From an uncultured Agathobacter sp. (lineage in GTDB: Bacteria > Bacillota > Clostridia > Lachnospirales > Lachnospiraceae): 64,000 nt of DNA. Location: contig CALWLL010000002.1 of assembly GCA_944381555.1 (NCBI GenBank), positions 62,001-126,000 of the forward strand, read 5' to 3'. The notes under the pieces were generated by a model that worked only from the letters and a program-made list of their open reading frames with translations, was not told the DNA's origin and did no database searches. The position numbers and the translations under genes are program-made. Each line of letters starts with the position of its first letter. Within the stretch, counting starts at the first letter, position 1. This document shows positions 53,497-62,557 of this stretch, piece after piece.

Positions 53497-56400
53497 TTAT
53501 TTGAAATAATTTACACCTGACTCAAACAGTTTCAAATCCTGCTCGCCATAAATATTTACCGCTACGCTGTTTCCACGACGTTCTGAATGTGCCATCTTGC
53601 CGAGGATGCGTCCATCCGGACTTGTAATACCTTCGATTGCCATATAAGAACCGTTGATATTCCATTCTTCGTCCATCGTAGGTACGCCCGCCTCATTTAC
53701 ATACTGGGTGGCAACCTGGCCATTTTCAAAGAGTTTGTCTAACCATTCTTTTGGCGCAACAAAACGTCCTTCGCCATGAGATGCCGGATTGCAGTATACT
53801 TTACCAAGTTCGGCACCCTGCAGCCACGGGGATTTGTTGGTTACAACCTTGGTATAAACCATCTTGCTGATATGGCGGTTAATCGTGTTGTAAGTCAGCG
53901 TTGGGGAATCCGGTGTCTGCATACGGATTTCCCCATATGGTACTAATCCAAGCTTAATTAACGCCTGGAATCCATTACAGATACCAAGTGCAAGTCCATC
54001 CCTTTCATGCAGCAGACGGTTGACCGCCTCTGTCATCTTCGCATTGCGGAATGCTGTTGCAAAAAACTTCGCAGAGCCCTCCGGTTCATCTCCTGCGGAG
54101 AATCCGCCCGGAAACATAATAATCTGCGCCTTGTCGATTGCTTTTACAAATTCATCAACGGAATCTCTGATATCTTCCGCACTTAAATTCTTAAATACTT
54201 TTACAATTGTATCCGCACCCGCACGTTCAAATGCTCTTGCACTGTCATATTCACAGTTCGTACCCGGAAATACCGGAATAAATACGGTAGGTTTTGCAAC
54301 CTTATTCTTACATACATAAATATGCTTTGTATTAAAAAGACCTGTCTGTACTTCTGAAACCAAATCTGTGGCACGCGTCGGGAATACTTTTTCTAAGGTA
54401 TTCGTCCATGCTGTGATTGCTTCTTCCATACCAAGCGTCATATCGCCATAAACAAATGCAGACGCATTGTTTACTTCACCAGCAACTTCATAGAAGTCAT
54501 GTAATCCTGCTTCATTGATTACTTCCTCTGCTACAGAAACCAAAGCGGCAGGAACTTCTGCTACAATATTGCCAAAGCCCGGAGCAAATAACGTATTGAC
54601 AGAAACAGAAGATTCTATTGTCACGCCAAGTTTATTTCCAAATGCCATCTTGGATACGGCAGCGGCAAGCCCTTTTCCATCCAGCGCATATGCGGAAACA
54701 ACCGCACCCTTTTGAATCATCTTGTGAACGGCATCATATAATTTCATTACCTGCGCATAAACCGGCAGGTCATATTCATCCTTTTCAATACGAAGCAGTA
54801 TAAGCTTATTTCCAACTGTTTTCAGTTCCGGTGTGATAATATCGGATTCTTTTGCCACATCTACCGCAAACGATACCAGTGTTGGCGGAACGTCAATCTC
54901 GTTGAATGTTCCGGACATAGAATCCTTCCCGCCAATTGATGGCAGACCAAGCCCTATCTGCGCACTATAAGCGCCAAGAAGTGCCGCAACCGGCTGGCTC
55001 CAGCGTTTTGGATCCTCGCTCATTCTGCGGAAGTATTCCTGAAATGTGAAACGAACCTTCTTATAATCTCCTCCGGCTGTTACGATTCTCGAAAGTGATT
55101 CAAGTACGGCATAAACTGCTCCGTGATATGGACTCCATGAAGAAAGGTATGGATCAAAACCATACGACATCATGGTTACGGTATCGCATTTCCCTTTTAA
55201 TACCGGAAGTTTTGCTACCATGCTCTGTGTCTCCGTAAGCTGGTATTTTCCGCCGTAAGGCATATATACGCTGCCTGCACCGATAGAGCCGTCGAACATT
55301 TCTACAAGCCCTTTCTGCGAACATACGTTAAGGTCTTTTAGCTCTGCAAGCCATGCGGATTTCATATCACCGTCTGCTGCTTCTGCAACTTCCGGGGTAT
55401 TTATTTTGTGGAAATAGTTCTCTTCTTCTACCGGCATATCTACTGCAACGGCTGCTTCCTGATGTGCGCCATTGGTATCTAAAAATGCACGGGATATATT
55501 TACAATTTCTTTTCCTCTCCACTCTAAAACAAGTCTTGGCTCTTCGGTTACAACAGCCACCTCAACCGCTTCTAAGTTTTCTTCCTTTGCATATGCAAGG
55601 AACTGTTCTACATCCTGTGGAGCAATCACACATGCCATACGTTCCTGTGATTCTGAAATAGCAAGTTCTGTTCCATCGAGCCCTGCATATTTTTTCGGAA
55701 CCTTGTCTAACTGCACGCGCAGACCTGCCGCAAGCTCACCGATGGCAACGGATACACCGCCTGCGCCGAAGTCATTACATTTTTTTATGATATGAGATAC
55801 TTCTTCGCGGCGGAATAATCTCTGCAATTTACGTTCCGTAGGTGCATTACCTTTCTGAACCTCTGCTCCGCATACCGCTGTTGATTCGGTATTGTGCGCC
55901 TTTGAAGAGCCTGTCGCTCCACCAATACCATCACGGCCTGTTCTTCCGCCAAGAAGGATAATCTTATCTCCCGGATCTGAGGTAAGTCTTTGTACCGCAC
56001 GACGTGGCGCCGCACCCATAACAGCTCCGATTTCCATACGTTTTGCAACGTAGTTTGGATGATATACCTCCTTGACATAACCGGTAGCAAGACCAATCTG
56101 ATTTCCATAAGAGCTGTAGCCATGAGCCGCCTGGCGAACCAGCTTCTTCTGCGGAAGTTTGCCCGGCATTGTGTCCTTTACCGATACGGTTGGGTCTGCC
56201 GCACCTGTTACACGCATTGCCTGATATACATAGGTACGTCCTGACAATGGGTCACGGATGGCACCGCCCAGACAGGTTGCCGCCCCGCCAAATGGTTCAA
56301 TTTCTGTCGGGTGGTTATGTGTTTCATTTTTAAAGTTTACAAGCCATTCTTCTGTCACACCGTCTACCTCTACCGGTACAACAATGGAGCAGGCGTTGAT

Positions 56401-57297
56401 TTCATCTGATTCTTCCTGATCGTTTAACTTTCCTTCTGCTTTCAGACGTTTCATTGCAAGAAGCGCAAGGTCCATAAGACATACAAATTTGTCGTCACGT
56501 CCTTTATAGATCTCTTTATGTGTATGCAAATAATCTATATAAGCAGCTTCAATTGGAGCGCGATAAAATCCGTCTTCAAACTTAACCTCTGTAAGTTCTG
56601 TAGAAAATGTTGTATGGCGGCAATGGTCAGACCAGTAAGTATCCAGCACACGGATTTCTGTCATAGACGGATTTCTGTGTTCTTCACTCTTGAAATAGTT
56701 CTGGATATGAAGAAAATCCTTAAATGTCATAGCAAGGTTTAAGGAGCTGTATAATGCCTTTAATTCCTCCTCCGGCATATCAATAAATTTCTCGAAAATT
56801 ATTACATCTGCCGGCTCTTCAAAATTCTGGACCAAAGTTTCTGGTTTATCCATTCCGGTCTCACGGGAATCCACAGGGTTAATGCAGTGTTTCTTAACTG
56901 CTGCAAATTCTTCCTCTGTAAGCTTACCTTCTAAAACATAAGTGGTTGCACTGCGGATAACCGGTTCTTCCGTTTCATTCAAAAGTTTTACACACTGCTC
57001 TGCGGAATCTGCTCTCTGGTCAAACTGTCCCGGTAAATATTCTACCGAGAACACATACGCATCTTTGTATGCAAACGTTTCCTCATAGATGTCATCTACC
57101 GGCGGCTCGGAAAACACCGTCATCAATGCTTTCTTATACGTTTCTTCTGAAATGTTTTCAATATCGTAGCGGATTAGTACCCGTACCCTTGTTACCGTTT
57201 TAATACCGAGATAATTCTTTATCTCTTCGCTCAATTCTTTTGCCTTTACCGCAAAATCAGGTTTCTTTTCCACATAAACGCGACGTACATTACTCAT
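53497..57297 (-). CDS. purL: Phosphoribosylformylglycinamidine synthase, single-chain
   Basis: PurL converts FGAR to FGAM with ATP and glutamine in purine synthesis. At 1266 residues it is the large fused form: N-terminal PurS-like part, two AIR synthase-type domains (FKNETHNHPTEIEPFGGAATCLGG; GGKDSMSGTFNEID), and a C-terminal glutamine amidotransferase with nucleophile in ALGICNGFQALIKLG, plus PASHGEGRF for the His/Glu pair. No other pur gene lies in the window. The leader of about 110 bp shows no purine riboswitch that I can see. Confidence 0.95.
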   Translation of the reverse strand: MSNVRRVYVEKKPDFAVKAKELSEEIKNYLGIKTVTRVRVLIRYDIENISEETYKKALMTVFSEPPVDDIYEETFAYKDAYVFSVEYLPGQFDQRADSAEQCVKLLNETEEPVIRSATTYVLEGKLTEEEFAAVKKHCINPVDSRETGMDKPETLVQNFEEPADVIIFEKFIDMPEEELKALYSSLNLAMTFKDFLHIQNYFKSEEHRNPSMTEIRVLDTYWSDHCRHTTFSTELTEVKFEDGFYRAPIEAAYIDYLHTHKEIYKGRDDKFVCLMDLALLAMKRLKAEGKLNDQEESDEINACSIVVPVEVDGVTEEWLVNFKNETHNHPTEIEPFGGAATCLGGAIRDPLSGRTYVYQAMRVTGAADPTVSVKDTMPGKLPQKKLVRQAAHGYSSYGNQIGLATGYVKEVYHPNYVAKRMEIGAVMGAAPRRAVQRLTSDPGDKIILLGGRTGRDGIGGATGSSKAHNTESTAVCGAEVQKGNAPTERKLQRLFRREEVSHIIKKCNDFGAGGVSVAIGELAAGLRVQLDKVPKKYAGLDGTELAISESQERMACVIAPQDVEQFLAYAKEENLEAVEVAVVTEEPRLVLEWRGKEIVNISRAFLDTNGAHQEAAVAVDMPVEEENYFHKINTPEVAEAADGDMKSAWLAELKDLNVCSQKGLVEMFDGSIGAGSVYMPYGGKYQLTETQSMVAKLPVLKGKCDTVTMMSYGFDPYLSSWSPYHGAVYAVLESLSRIVTAGGDYKKVRFTFQEYFRRMSEDPKRWSQPVAALLGAYSAQIGLGLPSIGGKDSMSGTFNEIDVPPTLVSFAVDVAKESDIITPELKTVGNKLILLRIEKDEYDLPVYAQVMKLYDAVHKMIQKGAVVSAYALDGKGLAAAVSKMAFGNKLGVTIESSVSVNTLFAPGFGNIVAEVPAALVSVAEEVINEAGLHDFYEVAGEVNNASAFVYGDMTLGMEEAITAWTNTLEKVFPTRATDLVSEVQTGLFNTKHIYVCKNKVAKPTVFIPVFPGTNCEYDSARAFERAGADTIVKVFKNLSAEDIRDSVDEFVKAIDKAQIIMFPGGFSAGDEPEGSAKFFATAFRNAKMTEAVNRLLHERDGLALGICNGFQALIKLGLVPYGEIRMQTPDSPTLTYNTINRHISKMVYTKVVTNKSPWLQGAELGKVYCNPASHGEGRFVAPKEWLDKLFENGQVATQYVNEAGVPTMDEEWNINGSYMAIEGITSPDGRILGKMAHSERRGNSVAVNIYGEQDLKLFESGVNYFK

Positions 57298-57413
57298 GTT
57301 TTTCCCCTCCGGCTTTTTTGTGAATGGTCATAATTGTACTTGAATATAACTTAGTATAACATCTTTATTCTAATAAGCATAATTAATATATTTAATCTAT
57401 ATTATAAGATACA

Positions 57414-59114
57414 TTAATTTTGTTCTGTCGTAATATTCTCAGCAATTGTAACTTCTGCAACGATTGTTGCCGTGCTGCTGTTTCCTGCTTCGTCTGTCGC
57501 TGTTATGGTTAAATCTACAGAATGTACTCCCGGAACAGTCTCTCCTTCGTATATGCCCGTTACCGCGCATACTATCTCTTTTGCATCGGATACATTATCG
57601 GTTACGGTATAGTGCTTATCTCCAATTACTGCAGCGATTGCCGCATCTGTCACCGCCTGCTTCCGTGCTGTTTCATCTGTGATACCGGTCAAATCTGCGT
57701 AAGCGGATACCTTTTCTCCGGTAACTTCAATAACCGGTGCTGTTTTATCCTTTTCATACTGATAAAATACAAGTATTTCATAGTTCTTTGAGGTATTTCC
57801 ATATGCATCCGAAGCATTCGCCTTACACCTTACCAGCCCGTATAACTGTTGTTTTCTTGCCTCAGCCAGTTTCGATAAATCCAGTTGGATTGCGGATGCA
57901 TCAATTCGCTCTCCGTTATCCATTAGTTCTAATCCGTCCAGAATTATTTGCTCAATATCCGTACTGTTATCCGTTACCGTAATGGTCTGATTCTGTTTAA
58001 TTACCGGTGCCGTAGTATCGACCACTTTTACGGAAGCTGTGGCGCTTGCAGTTTTTCCGGTAACGCCTGTTGCTGAATACACAATGGAATAGGTTCCCAC
58101 TTTGTTTTTATCCAATTCTGTTGTAACAGTTACCGATAAAGGCATCCCGTCCACATCCACTGCTGTTACATTTCCCAACAGATAATCATTCAGATCAACT
58201 GCCGAGCCACGTTCTATATCGTCTGGATTTTGCACGCCGTTTAATAATACATTTCCCTTGTTCCAGGGATTATCCAAATCCGGGTCCGTTGGGTCCCAGC
58301 CCGCATAAGGGCTTCCCTCTGTAATCTTGATCGCCTCTGGTCTGCCAAGCGGTCCGGGATTTGATGCATCATCATAGATTTCTACAACTGTACCGGCTCC
58401 GCAGTTATCATAAATCCATTTTGCATCTTTTACGGCTAAGCGTATGCACCCCTTTGATGCGGGTGAGCCCAGCATATTATACTGATTTTCCCATAACACA
58501 TCATTTGAAGTTGCCGTATACGGTACGGAATGGAACAGAATATGTCCAATAATTCTTGTTGTATAATAACCATATACATCAACTCCGTTACCAAATAACT
58601 TCCGCCATTTATATCTTATACCCGGCATCACATATTTTCCTAACGGTGTGCGATTATTCAATCCAACCGAACAAATCATGCTCTTGTATGGGACTGTATA
58701 ATTACCATTTTCATCCTTCGTATAAATCGTTACACAGTTCGCCGCACGGTTCACTTTGATATAGTATGGAACCTCCTTTGGTTTCTCCGGTTCAGACGGT
58801 TCATCCGGTTCAGACGGTTCATCCGGCTCATCTGTTCCGGTCTGTGTTTCCCCTTCTGTTGTATCTTCTGTCTCCGTCTGCCGTTCCGTTTCTGTTTCTT
58901 CCGGCGGTTCTGTTTCTGTATCTGTCTCAGATTCCGTGACCGTTTCCGACTCCGATACTCCTGTATCTGTTTTACTCTCTGACTCTGTCTGTTCGGATTC
59001 ATTACCGCGTCCAATGCTTCCGATGACTTGGGAATTTAATAAAAATATAAAAAAACTAATCAGCAATGCCCCTAATACAGCACCGCATAAAATACCTGTT
59101 ATTGCTTTTTTCAT
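57414..59114 (-). CDS. L,D-transpeptidase (YkuD) with Ser/Thr/Glu linker and C-terminal Ig-like domains
   Basis: The enzyme cross-links peptidoglycan through 3-3 bonds outside the membrane. A membrane anchor spans about residues 8-30. An Asp/Glu/Ser/Thr-rich linker (40-115) ends in PDEPSE repeats. The YkuD domain (116-245) has His195 in LFHSVPY and catalytic Cys223 in SPASKGCIRL, where Lys stands in place of the canonical His of SHGC. Residues 280-560 hold Ig-like domains (TAPVIKQNQTITVTDNS; VIEVTGEKVSAYADLTG). A LysR regulator is divergent from it over a palindromic operator. Confidence 0.9.
   Translation of the reverse strand: MKKAITGILCGAVLGALLISFFIFLLNSQVIGSIGRGNESEQTESESKTDTGVSESETVTESETDTETEPPEETETERQTETEDTTEGETQTGTDEPDEPSEPDEPSEPEKPKEVPYYIKVNRAANCVTIYTKDENGNYTVPYKSMICSVGLNNRTPLGKYVMPGIRYKWRKLFGNGVDVYGYYTTRIIGHILFHSVPYTATSNDVLWENQYNMLGSPASKGCIRLAVKDAKWIYDNCGAGTVVEIYDDASNPGPLGRPEAIKITEGSPYAGWDPTDPDLDNPWNKGNVLLNGVQNPDDIERGSAVDLNDYLLGNVTAVDVDGMPLSVTVTTELDKNKVGTYSIVYSATGVTGKTASATASVKVVDTTAPVIKQNQTITVTDNSTDIEQIILDGLELMDNGERIDASAIQLDLSKLAEARKQQLYGLVRCKANASDAYGNTSKNYEILVFYQYEKDKTAPVIEVTGEKVSAYADLTGITDETARKQAVTDAAIAAVIGDKHYTVTDNVSDAKEIVCAVTGIYEGETVPGVHSVDLTITATDEAGNSSTATIVAEVTIAENITTEQN
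58789..58824 (-). repeat. Two tandem 18-bp units in the linker of the L,D-transpeptidase
   Basis: GGTTCAGACGGTTCATCC occurs twice back to back on the plus strand and reads as the peptide unit EPSEPD on the coding strand. A third, degenerate unit borders them. Such units can change in number by slippage and so vary the linker length. Confidence 0.75.
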
Positions 59115-59146
59115 TTTCTCTCCAACATTTATTTATTACTTCTTGA

Positions 59147-59178
59147 TTGACACTATTATAAGTAAACCTTATAATAGT
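59147..59178 (+). promoter_or_regulatory. Consensus promoter with embedded palindrome between LysR and the L,D-transpeptidase
   Basis: On the plus strand TTGACA (59147-59152) and TATAAT (59170-59175) are 17 bp apart, a perfect consensus promoter for the LysR gene. ACTATTATAAG (59152-59162) and its complement at 59168-59178 form an 11-bp inverted repeat with a 5-bp centre exactly over this promoter. A weaker promoter (CTGATA, 17 bp, TATAAT) runs in the other direction. The layout suits LysR autorepression with divergent control. Confidence 0.8.
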
Positions 59179-59220
59179 ATCAGACATTTATTGTTTTCTT
59201 AATAATATAAGAGGTGACTT

Positions 59221-60105
59221 ATGGATATCAATTATGAACTTTACAAAGTTTTTTATTATGTTGCTTCCTCCTTAAGCTTTTCCGAAGCCAGCAAAAAGCT
59301 TTATATCTCCCAGTCAGCAGTCAGCCAGTCGGTTAAGACTTTAGAAAAAAAACTGGGACAATCTCTTTTTATCCGCAGTACCAAGAAGGTACAACTGACG
59401 CCGGCAGGCAGTCTTTTGTTAAAACACATCGAGCCTGCTATGAATTTGATCGCGCGCGGCGAAAGCCAGCTTCTTGATTCGGGAACTTTAGGTCTTGGAC
59501 AGCTTCATATCGGTGCCAGCGACACCATCTGCCGTTATTTTCTGGTTCCATATCTGAAACAATTTCACCAGAAATTTCCAAATGTTCCAATTAAAGTTAC
59601 CAATGCAACCTCTATCCAATGCGTGAATCTTTTAGACCAGCGTAAAGTTGATTTAATCGTAACAAACTACCCGAATACCCACTTAAATCATGATTATATT
59701 CAAAAAACCATTGCATGTTTTCATGATGTTTTCATTGCAAATCCGAATTACTTTGATTTGATGGACCGGGAAGTTTCCTTTGAAGAACTCAAAAAACTTC
59801 CAATCATGATGTTAACCCGCCAAAGTACTACCAGCGAATTTCTGCACAACCTGTTTATCCAGCACCAGCTAGAACTCGTTCCTGAAATTGAGTTAAGCAG
59901 TAATGATTTGCTGATTGACCTTGCCCGCATCGGACTTGGTATCGCATTTGTTCCTGACTACAGCCTAAAAGAGGACACCAGGGATTTATTCATCTTAAAA
60001 ACTAAGGAGAAAATGCCGGCCCGCAAAATGGTTGCATCCGTCAACTCAACCTTCCCTGTATCCGCTTCTACTGAAGAATTCCTAAAACTTCTTCCAGAAG
60101 TCTGA
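59221..60105 (+). CDS. LysR-family transcriptional regulator
   Basis: An N-terminal winged helix (FYYVASSLSFSEASKKLYISQSAVSQSVKTLEKKLG) is followed by a periplasmic-binding-like effector domain (LGQLHIGASDTICRYFLVPYL; IGLGIAFVPDYSLKED). The 294 residues are typical. It is divergent from the L,D-transpeptidase gene, its probable target. Its 3-prime end overlaps the convergent helicase gene by 24 bp. Confidence 0.93.
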   Translation: MDINYELYKVFYYVASSLSFSEASKKLYISQSAVSQSVKTLEKKLGQSLFIRSTKKVQLTPAGSLLLKHIEPAMNLIARGESQLLDSGTLGLGQLHIGASDTICRYFLVPYLKQFHQKFPNVPIKVTNATSIQCVNLLDQRKVDLIVTNYPNTHLNHDYIQKTIACFHDVFIANPNYFDLMDREVSFEELKKLPIMMLTRQSTTSEFLHNLFIQHQLELVPEIELSSNDLLIDLARIGLGIAFVPDYSLKEDTRDLFILKTKEKMPARKMVASVNSTFPVSASTEEFLKLLPEV

Positions 60106-62442
60106 CACCTGCTGTTCTACCGTATTTACGCTGCAGATGCAGCGCGTTTTCCATTCTCTTGGATAAAGTGTCTGATATTCGGATTGCAGAAATCTTTCAT
60201 CTAATAACAGAATGACTCCATTGTCCTCCGTCGTCCGGATTACTCTTCCTGCCGCCTGGAGGACTTTATTCATACCCGGAAACCGGAATGCATAATCAAA
60301 TCCGTTCCCTGATATCTTATCATAGTAATTCTTTAATATTTCCCGTTCGTTGCTAACCTGCGGCAGCCCTGTTCCCACTACAATGGCACCTATCAGTCTG
60401 TCATTTGTCAAATCAATGCCTTCACTAAAAATTCCTCCCATGACACAAAACGCCGCAAAAGAAGTCTCATATTCCTGCTCAAAACCTCGCAGAAATTCCT
60501 CCCTTTTTGCTTCTTTCATCCCGCTTTCCTGACAGACAGACACAGCACGTCCCCCGTCCATTTCCAAAAACACCTCATAGACCTGCTGCATAAGGCGGTA
60601 CGATGGAAAAAATACCATATAATTGCCTTTTTTGCAATGTATCGTTTTTACAATATATTCTGCTATTCTTTGGAATTCTGAATCCCTTCGCCTTGTGTAT
60701 CTGGTGCTTACGTCATTTCCAAACAAGAGCAGGCGCTGCTCCTCTTTGAACGTACTCTCTGCATAGATGGCATAATTATCCGCTTCCGTACTCAATAAAC
60801 TTTTATAATATTGGATTGGTAAAAGGGTAGCGGAGAAAAAAACAGTAGCATTTCCCTTATCAATACACGCCTGAAGCCGTCGGGATGGATCCACGCAGAA
60901 TAATTTCAGCATAAATCTTCCATCCTCCTGTATCTCGCTGTATATCTGGTATTTTTCATCCAGCGTTTCTTCAACGCTTAGGAACCTGCGAATATGAAAG
61001 TACAAATCAAGCACTTCTTTTCTGCCGGAAAACTCCATTGGCGATTGCAGAAATTCATCTAACTCTGAAGCCAGATTCATAAGCGAGAAGCTGAAGTTTC
61101 CCGTATGCTCATGCAGTGTGTATGTCTCACATTCACGCTTATATTCCAGCAGGATTTTATTGCAGCGTTCCAGCATTCGCTCAATCTTTTTGCTGTAAGG
61201 TTTCATAATATGTTTTACAGTCAGGAAATCTTCCTTGTAGAGGCTTGCACTGTACATCTCCCGGCTGCGCTCTACGAGATTATGCGCCTCGTCTACGAGA
61301 AAAATATATTCCCCCTTTTTCCCCTCTTGGAAAAAGCGTTTCAGATACACATTCGGGTCAAATACATAATTATAGTCGCAGATAATATTGTCCGCCCATG
61401 TCGCCACGTCCAGGCTCATTTCAAACGGACAAACCTGATGGGTTTTTGCCTGCTGCAATATTTCTTCGCGGGTGAACATATCGCTCGTTTGCAATAATTC
61501 ATATACCGCATCATTTACTCTGTCAAAATGCCCCTTTGCATAGGGACAGTGGATGGGATTACAGTCCATTTCCTCACAGAGACATAACTTTTCCTTGGCT
61601 GTCAACTGTATCGTCTTCGCCTGATAGCCGTTCTCTTGTAAGAGCCGGAAAGCTTCCTTTGCCACCGTTGCGGTAATCGTCTTTGCCGTCAGGTAAAAAA
61701 TGCGGTCTGCCAGATTCTCTCCAACGGCTTTTACCGCCGGGAAAATCGTGGAAATTGTTTTCCCAACCCCTGTTGGTGCCTGTATAAAAAGTGTTTTCTT
61801 CCGGTAAATGGTTCGGTACACATCCGAAACCAACTGCTTTTGTCCCTGTCGGTATGGAAACGGAAATTCCAGTTTCTGAATGGATTCCTGCCGGATTTTT
61901 CTCCACTGAAACTGAAAATCCGCCCATTTGCGGTAATTTTCAATCAGACTTGTAAACCATTCCTCTAATTCTGCAAAGGTAAACTCCTGCTGGAAGTATT
62001 TTGTGGTTTCAATATCTAAATTGACATAGGTCATCTGTATTGCAATCTGCTCTAATTCATTCTGCAAAGCAAAAATATACGCATAGCACATTGCCTGCGC
62101 CTGATGCACATATACCGGCTGCCGCAGGTGGTCTAAATTCTTATAAACCCCTTTGATTTCATCAATGACCGCCATTCCGCTTTCATTCGTAAAAATGCCG
62201 TCTGCCCGTCCATCGATGGTAAGTTCATAAAATTCGCCCTCTGCCACATATTTCAGCGGCACTTCTGCCTGATAACCGCTTCCCTGAGACTTTTGAATCT
62301 TACGGTGAAGCCGGCTTCCTTCCAGCATGGCATCTGCATTTGGCAGACGCCCCCTGCGGTTATCAATATCTCCTTCACGGAAAATAAATTCCACAAGATC
62401 ACGAACCGAAATATGCAGTTTTTCCTTTCCCTGCTTCTTCAT
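60082..62442 (-). CDS. PD-(D/E)XK nuclease fused to XPD/DinG-type iron-sulfur helicase
   Basis: The C-terminal part is a superfamily 2 helicase: Walker A QAPTGVGKT (221-229), DEAH at 384-387, and AGRVIRTTEDNG as motif VI. Between them Cys287, 289, 294, 299 and 338 can bind a 4Fe-4S cluster as in XPD/DinG. Residues 1-180 carry a RecB/Cas4-type nuclease pattern: His46 (GSRLHRK), Asp81 (IDGRADGI), Glu95-x-Lys97 (VIDEIKG) and QAQAMCYAYIF. Common Gram-positive DinG proteins carry a DEDD exonuclease instead, so this nuclease differs. It probably acts in DNA repair or replication-intermediate processing. The start has only a modest ribosome-binding site. Confidence 0.88.
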   Translation of the reverse strand: MKKQGKEKLHISVRDLVEFIFREGDIDNRRGRLPNADAMLEGSRLHRKIQKSQGSGYQAEVPLKYVAEGEFYELTIDGRADGIFTNESGMAVIDEIKGVYKNLDHLRQPVYVHQAQAMCYAYIFALQNELEQIAIQMTYVNLDIETTKYFQQEFTFAELEEWFTSLIENYRKWADFQFQWRKIRQESIQKLEFPFPYRQGQKQLVSDVYRTIYRKKTLFIQAPTGVGKTISTIFPAVKAVGENLADRIFYLTAKTITATVAKEAFRLLQENGYQAKTIQLTAKEKLCLCEEMDCNPIHCPYAKGHFDRVNDAVYELLQTSDMFTREEILQQAKTHQVCPFEMSLDVATWADNIICDYNYVFDPNVYLKRFFQEGKKGEYIFLVDEAHNLVERSREMYSASLYKEDFLTVKHIMKPYSKKIERMLERCNKILLEYKRECETYTLHEHTGNFSFSLMNLASELDEFLQSPMEFSGRKEVLDLYFHIRRFLSVEETLDEKYQIYSEIQEDGRFMLKLFCVDPSRRLQACIDKGNATVFFSATLLPIQYYKSLLSTEADNYAIYAESTFKEEQRLLLFGNDVSTRYTRRRDSEFQRIAEYIVKTIHCKKGNYMVFFPSYRLMQQVYEVFLEMDGGRAVSVCQESGMKEAKREEFLRGFEQEYETSFAAFCVMGGIFSEGIDLTNDRLIGAIVVGTGLPQVSNEREILKNYYDKISGNGFDYAFRFPGMNKVLQAAGRVIRTTEDNGVILLLDERFLQSEYQTLYPREWKTRCICSVNTVEQQVSDFWKKF

Positions 62443-62450
62443 TTCCGCAA

Positions 62451-62497
62451 AATCCTTTCTTTCCCACGTTGATGTATCACGGTCTTTCTCATGACAG
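62451..62497 (-). repeat. Palindromic repeat element, copy C (degenerate)
   Basis: CACGTTGATGTATCACGGTCTTT (broken into 62465-62487) matches copy B in all but one base, and CTCATGACAG follows where copies A and B have CCTATGATAT. The left arm is lost. Like the other two it abuts a terminator U-tract, here that of metQ, and ends near the next gene start. Confidence 0.7.
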
Positions 62498-62531
62498 AAA
62501 AAAGATGTCCTACTTTACTGAATAAGACATC
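62498..62531 (-). terminator. Intrinsic terminator after metQ
   Basis: GATGTCTTA pairs with TAGGACATC (one G-U) on the minus strand, followed by TTTTTTC. It lies 27 bp past the metQ stop. Confidence 0.85.
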
Positions 62532-62557
62532 CCTATCATAACATAAATACTCTTGAA

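Noticed and set aside
57298-57413. Purine riboswitch before purL
   Set aside because: The leader is AT-rich and lacks the paired loop sequences of a purine aptamer. Only a possible promoter is visible.
58751-59014. An 87-codon Arg/Asn/Gln-rich frame
   Set aside because: It is a frame-shifted reading of the low-complexity acidic linker of the L,D-transpeptidase.
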